From contig NZ_MDHA01000029.1 of the NCBI RefSeq assembly GCF_001705665.1, positions 1 to 64,000 of the forward strand: a DNA stretch of 64,000 nt, in the 5' to 3' direction. The position numbers and the translations under genes are program-made. This document shows, in pieces, positions 1 to 7,605 of the stretch; the stretch's first letter is position 1, and every line of letters begins with the position of its first letter. This DNA comes from Thioclava sp. SK-1 (GTDB lineage Bacteria; Pseudomonadota; Alphaproteobacteria; Rhodobacterales; Rhodobacteraceae). Under the pieces are notes generated by a model. The model ran no database searches. It was not told where the DNA came from and saw only the letters and a list, made by a program, of their open reading frames with translations.

Positions 1-85
1 GCGCCGCGATCGAAGCTTGCGATCGCTGTATTGCTGCTCTGACGGCGTACGTGGTCGTGGCGCTTCCGTGACGAACTTGTCCCAT
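1..85 (-). CDS. IS481-family transposase, N-terminal fragment (runs off the window)
   Basis: An ATG at 85 opens 28 codons that run off the left edge. The translation begins MGQVRHGSATTTYAVRAAIQ, a characteristic N-terminus of IS481-like DDE transposases, before their helix-turn-helix and rve integrase core. The catalytic domain lies outside the window. Recognition rests only on the N-terminal sequence and on the fitting IS end 56 bases upstream. It is a mobile element that has disrupted the metal-resistance operon. Confidence 0.7.
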   Translation of the reverse strand, partial: MGQVRHGSATTTYAVRAAIQRSQASIAA

Positions 86-141
86 AGGGCATCCTTCCAT
101 TCCTTCGAAAGGATCACACCATCAAACCGTGGGATCAAACA
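1..141 (-). mobile_element. End of an IS481-family insertion sequence
   Basis: The minus strand from 141 begins TGTTTGATCCC and leads into a transposase start at 85, as expected for an IS terminus followed by a short leader. The bases next to the end (142-147) are CCTAGG, which matches the NCTAGN target known for IS481-type elements. The element interrupts the lnt-like gene that starts at 347. Only this end is in the window, so the second inverted repeat and the target duplication cannot be seen. Confidence 0.7.
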
Positions 142-347
142 CCTAGGGAGAGATCGCAAAGACCGACAAAGAACGCGGAATAGGCAACGGGAACGAGCAG
201 GAGAAGCGAGAAAGGCGGGAAAGTCAGAACGGTCAGCGCCCCGGCGACGAAACCAAGCGTCATCCGCGAAAGAAAACGGTGGCGCAGAGCGATGCGGTTC
301 AGAATTTCCGGCTTCACGACTTGATCGAACGCCGCGCGCTGATCCAT
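142..347 (-). pseudogene. lnt: Apolipoprotein N-acyltransferase, 5' fragment cut by an IS
   Basis: The frame opening at the ATG at 347 overlaps the end of lspA. About 68 codons later it runs into the IS end at 141. Residues about 29-60 (TLGFVAGALTVLTFPPFSLL and onward) look like the first membrane helices of Lnt, the enzyme that adds the third acyl chain to lipoproteins. The remaining three quarters, including the nitrilase-like catalytic domain, are missing here. An Lnt next to LspA fits lead/zinc/cadmium-resistance operons that carry lipoprotein-processing genes. The call rests on a short segment, so an alternative membrane protein cannot be excluded. Confidence 0.55.
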
Positions 348-796
348 GCCGCGGCGAGCAAGAGCCCCACGCCACTGACTACAAATACATCGGCCAAGTT
401 GAAGGCAGGCCAATGTGTTGTGCCAATGTAGAAATCGAGAAAGTCTGTTACAGCCCGATACCGCACACGATCGATGACATTGCCCAGGGCTCCGCCAATG
501 ATCGCGCCATAGGCAAGTGTTTCGGCCGCATTTTCGGCGCGAAACAGCATAATCCCCAGCCAAACACAGATGGCAAGAGCGAGAGCGATGAGGCTCCACC
601 ACGGCGCGCCGCCCAACATCCCGAAAGTCACGCCGTCATTACGATAAAAGACGAGGTTGAATCCCGGAAACACGGGAATCCCGGCGCTTAAAGTGACGGC
701 ATTCGCAACGACAATGGCTTTGGTGATCTGATCGATCGCGAACGCAGAAAGTGCTGCGAAGACGCCGATCATCGGAGATACCTTGTTTAGTGACAT
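314..796 (-). CDS. lspA: Lipoprotein signal peptidase (signal peptidase II)
   Basis: This 160-residue inner membrane aspartyl protease cleaves prolipoprotein signal peptides after lipidation. There are four hydrophobic segments. The conserved blocks are GGALGNVIDR near residue 101, an Asp at about 118 (AVTDFLDFY) and AFNLADVFV with Asp about 136; the last two are the expected catalytic pair. The start at 796 follows a GATGAGG ribosome site, four bases after the ZIP transporter stop, so the genes are co-transcribed. A plasmid copy in a MerR-controlled metal operon recalls PbrC-type LspA of lead-resistance operons; the link to lead is inference. Confidence 0.9.
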   Translation of the reverse strand: MSLNKVSPMIGVFAALSAFAIDQITKAIVVANAVTLSAGIPVFPGFNLVFYRNDGVTFGMLGGAPWWSLIALALAICVWLGIMLFRAENAAETLAYGAIIGGALGNVIDRVRYRAVTDFLDFYIGTTHWPAFNLADVFVVSGVGLLLAAAWISARRSIKS

Positions 797-800
797 TGCC

Positions 801-1583
801 TCATCCCAACCAGACATCAAGGAACAGCATCAGAACGAGCCCGACTGCGAGACCGAGCGTCGCCCTGTTCTGATGGCCGCTGCGATGGGTTTCGGGGATG
901 ATTTCGTGGCTAATGACGTAGAGCATTGCGCCCGCGGCAAAGGCCAGACCCCATGGAAGCAGCGGTTCCGACAGTGTGATGATGCCGGCCCCGAGCAAAC
1001 CGCCAATCGGCTCGACCATGCCCGTCAGCGCCGCGATGCCCCAGGCGCGCAGCTTCGGATATCCCTCGCCCAGCAGAGATACAGCGACGGCCAATCCTTC
1101 GGGCGCGTTCTGCAAGCCGATGCCGATGGCGAGTGGGAGGCCACCTTCCATGCCACCGGAACCGAACCCGACCCCGACCGCGAGGCCTTCGGGGAAGTTG
1201 TGGATCGTGATCGCGATGATGAACAGCCAGACCCGCCGCAAAGACGCCGCTTCGGGCCCTTCGCGTCCCGTCTTGAAATGCTCGTGCGGCAGCTTTTCGT
1301 TCATCAGGGCGACAGCCCCCATGCCCAGAAGGATCGAGACGCATACGATGGCCGCAGGCATCGCGCCGTTTTCGAACATTGGCTCTGCCGCATCCAATGC
1401 CGGGATGATCAGCGAAAAGAAGGAAGCGGCGAGCATCACACCGGCAGCGAAGCCGAGCGACAGATCGCGTGTGGCCCGCGACGGGATGCGCCCGAACAGC
1501 ACGGGAGCTGCTCCGACCGCCGTAAGCGATCCGGCGGCGAGGCTTCCGAGAAAGCCGAGCATGATCGGAGAGAGATTTTCCAT
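801..1583 (-). CDS. ZIP-family metal transporter
   Basis: This polytopic membrane protein of 260 residues belongs to the ZIP (ZRT/IRT-like) family, which moves Zn2+ and related divalent metals. Its two signature helices are visible: IHNFPEGLAVGVGF near residue 130 and LQNAPEGLAVAVSL near residue 157, each with the metal-ligand HN/QNxPEG pattern. A further conserved Glu lies in MVEPIGGLLGA. It sits between the DUF411 gene and lspA in the same operon. Substrate direction is not readable from sequence: ZIP proteins usually import, which is unusual inside a resistance operon. Confidence 0.88.
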   Translation of the reverse strand: MENLSPIMLGFLGSLAAGSLTAVGAAPVLFGRIPSRATRDLSLGFAAGVMLAASFFSLIIPALDAAEPMFENGAMPAAIVCVSILLGMGAVALMNEKLPHEHFKTGREGPEAASLRRVWLFIIAITIHNFPEGLAVGVGFGSGGMEGGLPLAIGIGLQNAPEGLAVAVSLLGEGYPKLRAWGIAALTGMVEPIGGLLGAGIITLSEPLLPWGLAFAAGAMLYVISHEIIPETHRSGHQNRATLGLAVGLVLMLFLDVWLG

Positions 1584-1595
1584 AATTGGGCCAGA

Positions 1596-2051
1596 TTATC
1601 CTTCGACGTAGCTTGAAAAGACTTCCGTCGACCCGTTCTCGCGGATGAGGAAGACATCGTAGGCTTCACGGTCTTCTTCCGGCCCCATGCCGGGCGAGCC
1701 ATAGGGCATCCCCGGAACGGTGAGGCCGACGGCGTCCGAGCGCTCCTCGAGAATGCGGCGGATGTCACCGGCCGGGACATGGCCTTCGATCACGTAGCCA
1801 TCAATGAGCGCGGTGTGGCAGGAGACCATGCGCTGCGGCACGCCGTTGTCGAGCTTGAAGCGAACCAGCGACCCACCGAACATGTTCTCGCCCGTCGGCG
1901 CAAACCCGTTTTCTTCGAGATGATTCATCCACGAGAGGCAACAGCCGCAACCGTTCGTCTTGCGGACCTCGATCGCCGTTGCCTCTGCGAGGACCTGGGC
2001 CGCTGGTAACAGGGCGAGGGTGATTGCCAGAGCTTGGGTCATGCGTTTCAT
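1596..2051 (-). CDS. DUF411 periplasmic metal-binding protein
   Basis: A 151-residue exported protein with a signal peptide (about residues 1-22) and a DUF411 domain. The diagnostic features are NGCGCCLSWMNHLEENGF near residue 33, SCHTALIDGYVIEGHVP near 78 and the PGMPYGSPGM turn near 113. Family members occur in copper and silver resistance loci and are thought to bind metal through these Cys and Met residues; the exact activity is unproven. A second DUF411 gene lies at 11791. It follows the M23 peptidase gene by three bases, so it belongs to the long minus-strand operon. Confidence 0.85.
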   Translation of the reverse strand: MKRMTQALAITLALLPAAQVLAEATAIEVRKTNGCGCCLSWMNHLEENGFAPTGENMFGGSLVRFKLDNGVPQRMVSCHTALIDGYVIEGHVPAGDIRRILEERSDAVGLTVPGMPYGSPGMGPEEDREAYDVFLIRENGSTEVFSSYVEG

Positions 2052-2054
2052 GGG

Positions 2055-3428
2055 TCAGAGCCTTTCGGTTGTCGTTTCGGCAATCTCGCTGCCGAGGTTT
2101 TGATTCAGAAGCGCGCGCGCCTCGGCCAGACGCGAGAGCGCGGCGGTATCTTCCGCTTCGCTCTCGGCTGTTTCGGCGAGCCGGTCGTCAGAGAGGGGGT
2201 CAGTCGGGCGCCCATCCACGAGGACTTCGTAGTGCAGGTTCGGACCTGTCGCCGTACCAGTCGCGCCGACGCGGCCGATCACATCTCCCGCCGCCACGCG
2301 GTGGCCTTGTGCCAGGTCTTCCGGCACGGCGCTCAGATGCGCGTAGCGCGTCATGGTGTCGGAGCCGTGGGCGATTTCGACCACTCGACCATAGCCGCCC
2401 CGCCAGCCGATGAAACTGACCCGCCCCGGTGCCGTCGATTGAACCGGTGTCCCACGTGCCGCTGCGAAATCGACGCCGGTGTGCATCCGGACGTTGCCAA
2501 AGACCGGATGCGTACGGCGTCCGAACACCGAGCTCAGGCGCGCACCCTCGACCGGCTGTGCGAAGACGCGCAGCACCTCGCCATCGACGTAGATCGTCGC
2601 CTGACCGCTGCCGTCGTCCGGCCATACGATCTCGTAAAGCGAACCGCCGATCTCCAATGCGGCGAAGGCGAGCTCGGGCTGTCCGATCCTGTCCTCGCCC
2701 ACACGCGCCTCGCGCCAGAGAAGCCTTAGTGTCTCGCCACCGGCCAACTCGCGGCGGAAATTCACGGTCCCACCCAGCATCTGCGCAAGGTCCACGGAAA
2801 AACGGGCGGGTATGCCGGCTTCGTCGAGTGCCGCGAAGATCGAGCTGTCGATCACCGCTTCGCCGGCAAGGGTTACGATCTCCGGATCCGGAGCCACGAC
2901 CTGTGTGGACAACTGCTCGCCGAAAACCACCTCGATCCGCACTCCGTCCTCGACGGCGAGTGAGACGGTGCGGGGGCTGCCGTCCACGGTCGAAGCGACA
3001 GTGACCGAGTGCCCCGGCCGCAGCCGTCGCAGATCGTATTCCGCGCCAAGCGCGAGGGCAACTTCGGCTCTGTCAGGTGCCGCAAGTCCAGCTTCGGACA
3101 GCAAGAAATCGAGCGTCTCGCCAGGTGCAATGTCGCGCGACCACATCGACAGCGGTGGCTCGATCGCCCTTACCGGCCTGTCGGCAAACGCGACCTGCAG
3201 AAGGGGCAGGGGGCCTAGGTTGGGTGCATCTTCTGCCCATACCGTCACGGGCAGCGTCACGAAGATGTCAACGTTCTGGGGGGCGTCAGGACGCTGGGGC
3301 ATCCAATTACCTGCCGAGGCAAGTTCCGGCGGCACGGGTTCTTTCGACAGAACATCGGAGATGACGATAGCTGCCCCCGAAACCGTCCCCAAAATTGCGA
3401 CAACCGCCGCCAAAGTTCTGAGCCTCAT
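2055..3428 (-). CDS. M23-family murein endopeptidase
   Basis: A predicted 457-residue periplasmic zinc metallopeptidase, MepM-like, with an N-terminal signal anchor (residues 5-25). A central region carries a LysM-type or DD-peptidase accessory fold, and the LytM/M23 domain lies at about 295-410. The zinc ligands are visible as His316 and Asp320 (MHTGVDF) and His399 (NLHYEVLVDG), with a further catalytic His364 in YAHL. The start at 3428 overlaps the SCO stop by four bases (ATGA). A cell-wall hydrolase in a metal operon is unusual; it may help envelope repair or the insertion of large envelope proteins. Confidence 0.88.
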   Translation of the reverse strand: MRLRTLAAVVAILGTVSGAAIVISDVLSKEPVPPELASAGNWMPQRPDAPQNVDIFVTLPVTVWAEDAPNLGPLPLLQVAFADRPVRAIEPPLSMWSRDIAPGETLDFLLSEAGLAAPDRAEVALALGAEYDLRRLRPGHSVTVASTVDGSPRTVSLAVEDGVRIEVVFGEQLSTQVVAPDPEIVTLAGEAVIDSSIFAALDEAGIPARFSVDLAQMLGGTVNFRRELAGGETLRLLWREARVGEDRIGQPELAFAALEIGGSLYEIVWPDDGSGQATIYVDGEVLRVFAQPVEGARLSSVFGRRTHPVFGNVRMHTGVDFAAARGTPVQSTAPGRVSFIGWRGGYGRVVEIAHGSDTMTRYAHLSAVPEDLAQGHRVAAGDVIGRVGATGTATGPNLHYEVLVDGRPTDPLSDDRLAETAESEAEDTAALSRLAEARALLNQNLGSEIAETTTERL

Positions 3429-4051
3429 GTTGCCCCCTCCATTTCTTCTTCCAGCGCGCGGTGAATTTTCGGCACCGCGAATTCTCTGGGTTCGTGATAG
3501 TCGATCATGGTGACGAACCGCCCAGAGGCTGCGAACAGGAAGACGCTCGCGGTGTGGTTCATCGTGTAATCGCCGCTCCCCGTCGGCACCCGCTCGTAGG
3601 TGGCGCGGAAGCCGTCCGCGACGCGCGCGATCTGCTCTTCCGGTCCCGTCCAGCCACGGATCGCAGGATGGAAGTAGCCGACATATTCGGCCATCGTTTC
3701 GACAGTGTCGCGCTCGGGATCGACCGTGATGAAAACCACGTTCATCTCGTCGGCCTCGTCTCCCAGATCGTCGAGCCATCCCGAAATGTCCGAGAGCGTG
3801 GTCGGGCAGACATCGGGACAGTAGGTGAAGCCGAAGAACGCCATCGTCGGGCGACCGATCAGGGTTTCTGGCCCGACCGCGTTGCCTTCATGATCCGTCA
3901 GACGGAAATCCATCTCGGTCAGGGCCACAGGCCGCTGCCTGACAGATTCGGGTCCACCGGGTCCATCGACCTGCCACCAACCGACGAAGAGCATCAGGGC
4001 GACCGCCCCGACACCAGCCGCGCCGTACCCCAGGATCGCCCGTCGCCGCAT
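3425..4051 (-). CDS. SCO1/SenC copper chaperone
   Basis: This 208-residue membrane-anchored thioredoxin-fold protein delivers Cu to the CuA site of cytochrome oxidase or acts as a thiol-disulfide reductase. One N-terminal TM helix (residues 8-26) is followed by the copper motif FTYCPDVCP (Cys78, Cys82) and the distal ligand His166 (TMNHTASVFL). Its start overlaps the PCuAC stop (TGATG) and its stop overlaps the M23 start, so the three are translationally coupled. It is one of three SCO proteins in the window (also 5626 and 14863). Confidence 0.92.
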   Translation of the reverse strand: MRRRAILGYGAAGVGAVALMLFVGWWQVDGPGGPESVRQRPVALTEMDFRLTDHEGNAVGPETLIGRPTMAFFGFTYCPDVCPTTLSDISGWLDDLGDEADEMNVVFITVDPERDTVETMAEYVGYFHPAIRGWTGPEEQIARVADGFRATYERVPTGSGDYTMNHTASVFLFAASGRFVTMIDYHEPREFAVPKIHRALEEEMEGAT

Positions 4052-4518
4052 CAGTCCTCTGGCCCCCGCGCAGCGATTCCGAGGATCGGCACCTCGACCG
4101 TCACTTCGCCTCCGTCGTCGAAAAGCAGGGTCAGCGGAAAGGTGTCCCCTTCCGTCATCGGTTCTTGTAGCCGCATCAGCATTGCGTGCAGGCCCCCCGG
4201 TTCGAGCGCGACGCTCTCGCCTGGGGCGATCGCGATCTCCCCCGCCGGGCTCATGGAACTCACACCTTCGGCATTTGTCTTCGTCTCGTGAATTTCGGGC
4301 ATCATCGCGAGCGGTGTTGTAAGGCCGATCAGCGTCACTGGCTCGTCGCCAGTGTTGCGGATCGTCATGTAAGCGGCCCCGGGACGGTTCATCCCGATGG
4401 AGGCGCGGGACCACGCGTTCTCGACGACAACATCCTCGGGTCCGGCCAGCGCGGGCACCGAGAGCCCTCCTAAGGTCAAAAGCGCCGCCAGTGTGCCAGT
4501 CAAAATATACTTTTTCAT
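4051..4518 (-). CDS. Periplasmic copper chaperone PCu(A)C
   Basis: A 155-residue secreted cupredoxin-like protein with a signal peptide ending near ALA25. The family's Cu(I) site is complete: His77 and Met89, then His111-x-Met113 (PGGLHAMLM). PCuAC hands copper to SCO or directly to CuA of oxidase subunit II. Pairing with SCO immediately downstream is the classic arrangement. No sequence anomalies are seen. Confidence 0.93.
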   Translation of the reverse strand: MKKYILTGTLAALLTLGGLSVPALAGPEDVVVENAWSRASIGMNRPGAAYMTIRNTGDEPVTLIGLTTPLAMMPEIHETKTNAEGVSSMSPAGEIAIAPGESVALEPGGLHAMLMRLQEPMTEGDTFPLTLLFDDGGEVTVEVPILGIAARGPED

Positions 4519-4541
4519 CGTTCTGATCCTGCCCTTTCCAT

Positions 4542-5201
4542 TCAGCTTTGCGCAGCAGCGACTTCGGCAGCCACCAGACGACGCAATTCTGCCTCTCCGA
4601 ATGGATCGAGCGGCTTGCCGTTCACGAAGAATGTGGGCGTCTGGCGAATTCCCACGGTCTCGACGTCAGCACGATCCTGGTTCAGGATCGCCACGACATC
4701 GGGTGCCAGCATTTGCGTGCGCGCGGCCTCGGCATCGAGTCCGGCCGTGGCGGCGATCTGAAGGATCAGGCCAGGCGCCGGGGCACCGTGCGACGCCCAT
4801 CTCGGCTGTTCCCGCAGAACGGCCTCAAGCACCGGCACGTAAACGTCCTGCATGCGCGCCGCCTCGAGCACGCGGATCGCTTCCTCGGATGCCGCGCCGT
4901 GGAAGGGCGTGTAGCGGATCACGACGCGGACAGCATCCCCATGCTCGGCCATGATGTCCTTCACGATGGGATGAAAGGCGCGACAGGCCTCGCAGGCCGG
5001 ATCGAAGAATTCGACGATCGTGACGGGCGCTTCCGCAGGCCCGAGGATGGGCGAGTAGGGGCGGATCATCGCGTCCGCGAGTTCCGGCGCAACAGGCTCC
5101 GCTTCGGCCACCGGGCCGGGGCGGGTTGCAAACCAGGTGGCTCCGCCGAAACCGGCGACGCCGAGGGCGAGAACGGACAGGATCAGGCCGCGTCGGTTCA
5201 T
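4542..5201 (-). CDS. DsbA-family thiol:disulfide oxidoreductase
   Basis: A 219-residue exported protein with an N-terminal signal anchor and a DsbA/DsbG-type thioredoxin fold with an inserted helical domain. The active site is DPACEACRAF (Cys70, Cys73), and the cis-proline loop is RQTPTFFVNG. The dipeptide between the cysteines (EA) differs from the PH of classical DsbA, so redox potential and direction are uncertain. Its start overlaps the DsbB stop by four bases, indicating a dedicated oxidase pair for the cysteine-rich copper proteins around it. Confidence 0.88.
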   Translation of the reverse strand: MNRRGLILSVLALGVAGFGGATWFATRPGPVAEAEPVAPELADAMIRPYSPILGPAEAPVTIVEFFDPACEACRAFHPIVKDIMAEHGDAVRVVIRYTPFHGAASEEAIRVLEAARMQDVYVPVLEAVLREQPRWASHGAPAPGLILQIAATAGLDAEAARTQMLAPDVVAILNQDRADVETVGIRQTPTFFVNGKPLDPFGEAELRRLVAAEVAAAQS

Positions 5202-5620
5202 GTTCGTGTATCCTTCAATGAAAGGGCCGACAGGGCCCCGATCAGCGCGAAGGCGGCGAGCGCCATCAGCGGGATCGGGATGCCGAAGACCCGTTGGTTG
5301 TCATCGGTGCAAGAGGGGCCGGTGGCCGAGCAGGGCTGGATGCGTTCGGGAACAAGACCGACGTACAGCCCCATGTGCCAGAGGGCGATTGCGCCGCCGC
5401 CAAGCGCCAATGCGATGCCGTAGCGCCCCACGCGGCCGTCCCGCCACCAAAGGCCGAGCCCGAGGACAATGGCCAAGGGGGACATGAAGGCGCGCTGGAA
5501 CCAGCACAGCACACAGGGCGTCTGCCCCAGCACCTCGCCGATGAAAAGCACGGCAAGCGAGGCGACGAGCGCGATGATCCACGCCAGCCCGAGGGCTGTT
5601 TCTCCGGACATACGGTTCAT
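5198..5620 (-). CDS. dsbB: Disulfide bond formation protein B
   Basis: A 140-residue four-helix membrane protein that re-oxidises DsbA with quinone. Both cysteine pairs are present: TPCVLCW (Cys36, Cys39) and a second pair at Cys97 and Cys104 (QPCSATGPSC). The start at 5620 was chosen because it opens five bases after the preceding SCO stop; an upstream in-frame start would overlap that gene heavily. It is coupled to the DsbA gene through an ATGA overlap. Confidence 0.9.
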   Translation of the reverse strand: MNRMSGETALGLAWIIALVASLAVLFIGEVLGQTPCVLCWFQRAFMSPLAIVLGLGLWWRDGRVGRYGIALALGGGAIALWHMGLYVGLVPERIQPCSATGPSCTDDNQRVFGIPIPLMALAAFALIGALSALSLKDTRT

Positions 5621-5625
5621 TTCGG

Positions 5626-6228
5626 TCAGATCCTCTTTTCCAGATCGGCGAGGATCTCTTCGGCGGAGGTGCCGTAGGGCCACGAGTCGGCGAAGCCCGC
5701 GTCGGGATCGAAGAGGAACAGATGCGACGTGTGGCCCATGGTGTACCCATCCCGCGCTGCGGCCTCTTCGACGCGCTCAAAGAAGATTGGAAACGTCTCG
5801 GACGTGGCGGCGATCTGTTCCGGCGTGCCCGTCAGCCCGATGATGCCCGAATCGAACAGCGGGACGTATTCGGCGAGTGCTGCGGGCGTGTCTCGTTCAG
5901 GGTCGATTGTTATGAAAATCGGCTGGACCTTGGCGGCATCGTCGCCCAGACCCTTCATCACCGCCGCGACCTCAGATAGGGTCGTTGGGCAAACGTCGGG
6001 GCAGTTGGTAAAGCCGAAAAAAACCAGCATCCAGCGCCCCGCAAAGTCCTCCTCGGTTCGAACCATACCCTGGTGGTCCGTCAGTTCGAACTGAGCGAAA
6101 AAAGGCGGCTCGGCGTCAGTTCGGGCGCTATCGGCACGATAATCGGACCATAGCAAAAGCCATAGGAAGGCAAGCGCTGCAACGCCTGCCAAAACCCAAA
6201 GAAACTTCTGTGCCGATGTAAGGGACAA
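5626..6228 (-). CDS. SCO1/SenC family protein (first gene of the minus-strand operon)
   Basis: A 200-residue membrane-anchored thioredoxin-fold protein with a TM helix at residues 9-27. The CxxxC site is FTNCPDVCP (Cys76, Cys80) and the distal histidine region is GYTMGHTSHLF (His166, His169). It is about half identical by eye to the SCO at 3425, so the pair may divide copper delivery and redox roles. It is the first gene after the MerR-type promoter at 6264-6294. Confidence 0.92.
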   Translation of the reverse strand: MSLTSAQKFLWVLAGVAALAFLWLLLWSDYRADSARTDAEPPFFAQFELTDHQGMVRTEEDFAGRWMLVFFGFTNCPDVCPTTLSEVAAVMKGLGDDAAKVQPIFITIDPERDTPAALAEYVPLFDSGIIGLTGTPEQIAATSETFPIFFERVEEAAARDGYTMGHTSHLFLFDPDAGFADSWPYGTSAEEILADLEKRI

Positions 6229-6263
6229 TCCTGTTCGCCTGTTTTTGATTCTTATTGCATGTG

Positions 6264-6294
6264 CGGATACATCCTCTAGCCGCTAGAGGTTCAA
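6264..6294 (-). promoter_or_regulatory. MerR-type operator-promoter for the minus-strand operon
   Basis: On the minus strand a -35 box TTGAAC (6294-6289) and a -10-like TATCCG (6269-6264) are separated by 19 bp. The spacer holds a near-perfect dyad (CCTCTAGC/GCTAGAGG, 6273-6289, one central base). Overlong spacers with a central dyad are the hallmark of MerR-family activation by DNA distortion. The core differs from the copper boxes elsewhere in the window and resembles those of Zn/Cd/Pb sensors. The natural regulator is the divergent MerR gene at 6400. Confidence 0.75.
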
Positions 6295-6399
6295 GCGCGA
6301 AATCATGGTATAGCTTCAACTCACGCGTCTGTGAATCCGACACTTGTTTATTTCGACGGCAAAACCTACACAAACTGTATCTTTTTCATGGAGGCGAAA

Positions 6400-6828
6400 A
6401 TGCTCACGATCGGTACTCTGTCAAAGAAGACTGGCACAAAAGTGCAGACCATCCGGTACTACGAACAGATCGGACTCATGCCCGAACCTGGCAGGACCGA
6501 AGGCGGACAGAGGCGCTACGACAATGCACAGCTCGATCGACTGTCCTTCATCCGCCACTCGCGGCAACTCGGTTTCTCGCTCGATGCGATCCGCGAGCTG
6601 CTCGACCTCAGCGACCATCCCAACCGGCCCTGCCACGAGGCCGATGCCATCGCGCGTCGCCAGCTCAAACAGGTGGAGCAGCGCATGGCGCGCCTGAAGG
6701 CGCTGCGCACGGAACTGAAACGCATGGTTCACGAATGCAGCGGCGGGCGGACGGGAGATTGCAAGGTGCTTGAGGTGTTGCGGGACCATTCGGAATGCTT
6801 GACCGAGCACGAGGAAATCGGGGTCTGA
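6400..6828 (+). CDS. MerR-family heavy-metal regulator (ZntR/CadR/PbrR type)
   Basis: A 142-residue regulator with an N-terminal winged helix-turn-helix (residues 1-70, with the hallmark TIRYYEQIGLMPEP) and a long dimerisation helix. Metal-site cysteines are Cys78, Cys113 and Cys121, with another at 133. A Cys before the dimerisation helix plus two in the C-terminal loop is the divalent-metal pattern, unlike the two-Cys CueR at 18679. The start at 6400 follows GGAGGCG; an earlier in-frame start adds residues foreign to the family. It probably controls the divergent SCO-to-LspA operon and the CDF gene downstream. Confidence 0.88.
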   Translation: MLTIGTLSKKTGTKVQTIRYYEQIGLMPEPGRTEGGQRRYDNAQLDRLSFIRHSRQLGFSLDAIRELLDLSDHPNRPCHEADAIARRQLKQVEQRMARLKALRTELKRMVHECSGGRTGDCKVLEVLRDHSECLTEHEEIGV

Positions 6829-6910
6829 AGGAATTCAGCCAACATTCCGGCTGGAACGCAGATCAGCCGCAGAAGTTAATGTGTTGCACAACACAAGCTG
6901 GAACCACAAA

Positions 6911-7510
6911 ATGGCCGCTAGACAAGATTCAATGGAGAGACGGACGCTTTGGATCGTTCTGGCGCTCAATATCGGTTTGGCCGTGGCGTTTTTCGCAACA
7001 GGCGCCTTCGGCGATTCAAGTGCTCTGATCGCCAACGGGCTCGATAACCTCTCCGACAGCTTCGTCTACGCGATCAGCCTTTTCGCTTTGTCCCGATCCG
7101 ACAAATGGAAACGCGGGGCGGCGAACGTTTCCGGTGGGCTGCTGATCCTGTTCGCTGCAGGCATCCTCTACGATGCGTGGCGCCGCTACATCGGCGGGTC
7201 AGATCCGCTCGGGACGATCATGATCGCCATGGCCCTGATTGCGGCGGCCATCAACGCAGTCTGCGTCTGGCTGCTCGCTAAGCTCAAAGATCCGGACGTC
7301 AACATCCGCGCGGCCAACACCTTCAGTTACAACGATTTCGCCGCGAACCTCGGAATCGTCGTGGCTGGCGGCCTCGTCGCCTGGCTGGGAACCAACTGGC
7401 CGGACCTCGTCGTCGGCGTGATTGTCGCCGGGATCGCGGCCTGGGGAGGTATCGACATTCTGCGCGACGCACACGGCGAACACCACAAAGCAGTTCATAC
7501 GGGCAAATAA
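6911..7510 (+). CDS. Cation diffusion facilitator (CDF) transporter
   Basis: A membrane protein of about 199 residues with six hydrophobic segments, lacking the long cytoplasmic C-terminal domain of ZitB/CzcD. The CDF metal-site signatures are NGLDNLSDSFVYAI in TM2 and the second aspartate helix TFSYNDFAANLGIV in TM5. It exports Zn2+, Cd2+ or a similar cation. The start is uncertain: ATG at 6881, 6911 or 6932 are all in frame, and 6911 was chosen for its GGAA upstream. It follows the MerR gene on the same strand. Confidence 0.82.
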   Translation: MAARQDSMERRTLWIVLALNIGLAVAFFATGAFGDSSALIANGLDNLSDSFVYAISLFALSRSDKWKRGAANVSGGLLILFAAGILYDAWRRYIGGSDPLGTIMIAMALIAAAINAVCVWLLAKLKDPDVNIRAANTFSYNDFAANLGIVVAGGLVAWLGTNWPDLVVGVIVAGIAAWGGIDILRDAHGEHHKAVHTGK

Positions 7511-7605
7511 TTGCGGGAGATTCTTTCTGAAAGAAAGGATTGAAGCTACAGTGACTATAGCAATTAGTCTTGTTCCAAGACGATTCGAGGAGCGACCCGT
7601 TGCAG

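Noticed and set aside
17-691. A 224-codon open frame on the plus strand
   Set aside because: It runs antisense to lspA and the lnt fragment, is rich in Arg/Ser/Gln and has no fold; the minus-strand genes explain the region.
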